Origin: a virus
Strand: one strand, 5' to 3'
IMG/VR virus record: IMGVR_UViG_3300018079_000022
Span: 1-38,352 of that record
DNA length: 38,352 nt
A program made the translations under genes and the position numbers. Every line of letters starts with the position of its first letter. Within the stretch, counting starts at the first letter, position 1. This document shows, one piece after another, positions 38,249 through 38,352 of the stretch. The notes beneath the pieces are model-generated. The model saw only the letters and a list, made by a program, of their open reading frames with translations. It had not been told where the DNA came from and made no database searches.

Positions 38249-38352
38249 GTTTCTCCTCGAGTTCTTTCTGCCAAAGCTTCATGTCTATGCGGCCATCTTT
38301 CAACGGTACGCTTCCAGATCGAACCGGCGGAATAGGACGTGAAAAAAAAAAA
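38232..38352 (-). CDS. Partial hypothetical protein (C-terminus only)
   Basis: A minus-strand frame entering from the window's right edge ends at 38232. It reads SRPIPPVRSGSVPLKDGR and then KLWQKELEEKHAHTD. The protein overlaps the small membrane gene. The last eleven bases of the window are a run of As, so the frame across the edge is unclear. It may be the missing C-terminus of the gene at 1-72 if the genome is circular. Confidence 0.5.
   Translation of the reverse strand, partial: FFFSRPIPPVRSGSVPLKDGRIDMKLWQKELEEKHAHTD

Noticed and set aside
1-38352. Insertion sequences or transposons
   Set aside because: No transposase was seen. The only mobile-type gene apart from the integrase is the HNH-AP2 homing endonuclease.

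Overview
This window is almost an entire genome of a temperate tailed phage with siphovirus morphology. It has a long tape-measure gene, a lambda-type G/T tail-chaperone frameshift and an HK97-type head module. It carries a tyrosine integrase, an XRE repressor and an attP that copies the 3' half of a tRNA(Arg)-like gene. Phage genes lie on both sides of attP, so the sequence looks like a free (unintegrated) phage map rather than a prophage with host flanks. Nearly all genes are on the minus strand. If the two ends are joined, the minus strand reads as one continuous path: leftward promoter (about 7.9 kb), early and recombination genes (7.9 kb down to 1), then replication (38.3-34 kb), regulators (33 kb), lysis (32-30 kb), terminase (29-27.5 kb), head and tail (27-9.8 kb), ending against the rightward integrase. 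The host cannot be named from sequence alone. The integrase style and a type I-C CRISPR repeat would suit a Chloroflexota-like or other bacterial host, but that is only a guess.

Layout. 1-7.9 kb: early genes, including a TopoVI-A/Spo11-like Toprim protein, a J-domain protein, a MazG-like protein, a RecT annealing protein with an ERCC4 nuclease, an HNH-AP2 homing endonuclease and many small proteins. 7.9-9.84 kb: the lysogeny switch, with a divergent promoter, XRE repressor, attP, integrase and a tiny leaderless membrane gene. 9.85-20.3 kb: tail fibre/LamG proteins, tape measure, chaperones, tail tube, connectors, capsid, scaffold. 20.3-29.1 kb: small proteins, head morphogenesis protein, portal, a protein of thirteen 20-residue repeats, decoration-like proteins, large terminase. 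29.1-31.9 kb: GH25 endolysin, holin candidates. 31.9-38.35 kb: structured RNA region, small early proteins, cytosine methyltransferase, Prim-Pol primase, candidate origin, SF3 helicase, VWA protein.

Three things stand out. (1) An 11-bp palindrome, ATACT(G/C)AGTAT, occurs 18 times exactly and 4 more times with one mismatch. It is found in intergenic gaps and inside genes in all three reading frames, which points to selection on the DNA itself. This is a stoperator-like or centromere-like network. (2) A single, structurally intact type I-C CRISPR repeat with no cas genes and no second repeat sits in the leader of a small gene at 35.08 kb. It is a strong candidate for an RNA-based anti-CRISPR or a Cas5d-processed leader. 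(3) Several RNA elements (a 135-nt paired region plus terminator before the lysis genes, a terminator before the scaffold gene, and an attenuator-like pair of hairpins before an HTH gene) suggest that expression along the long minus-strand path is controlled by termination and antitermination.
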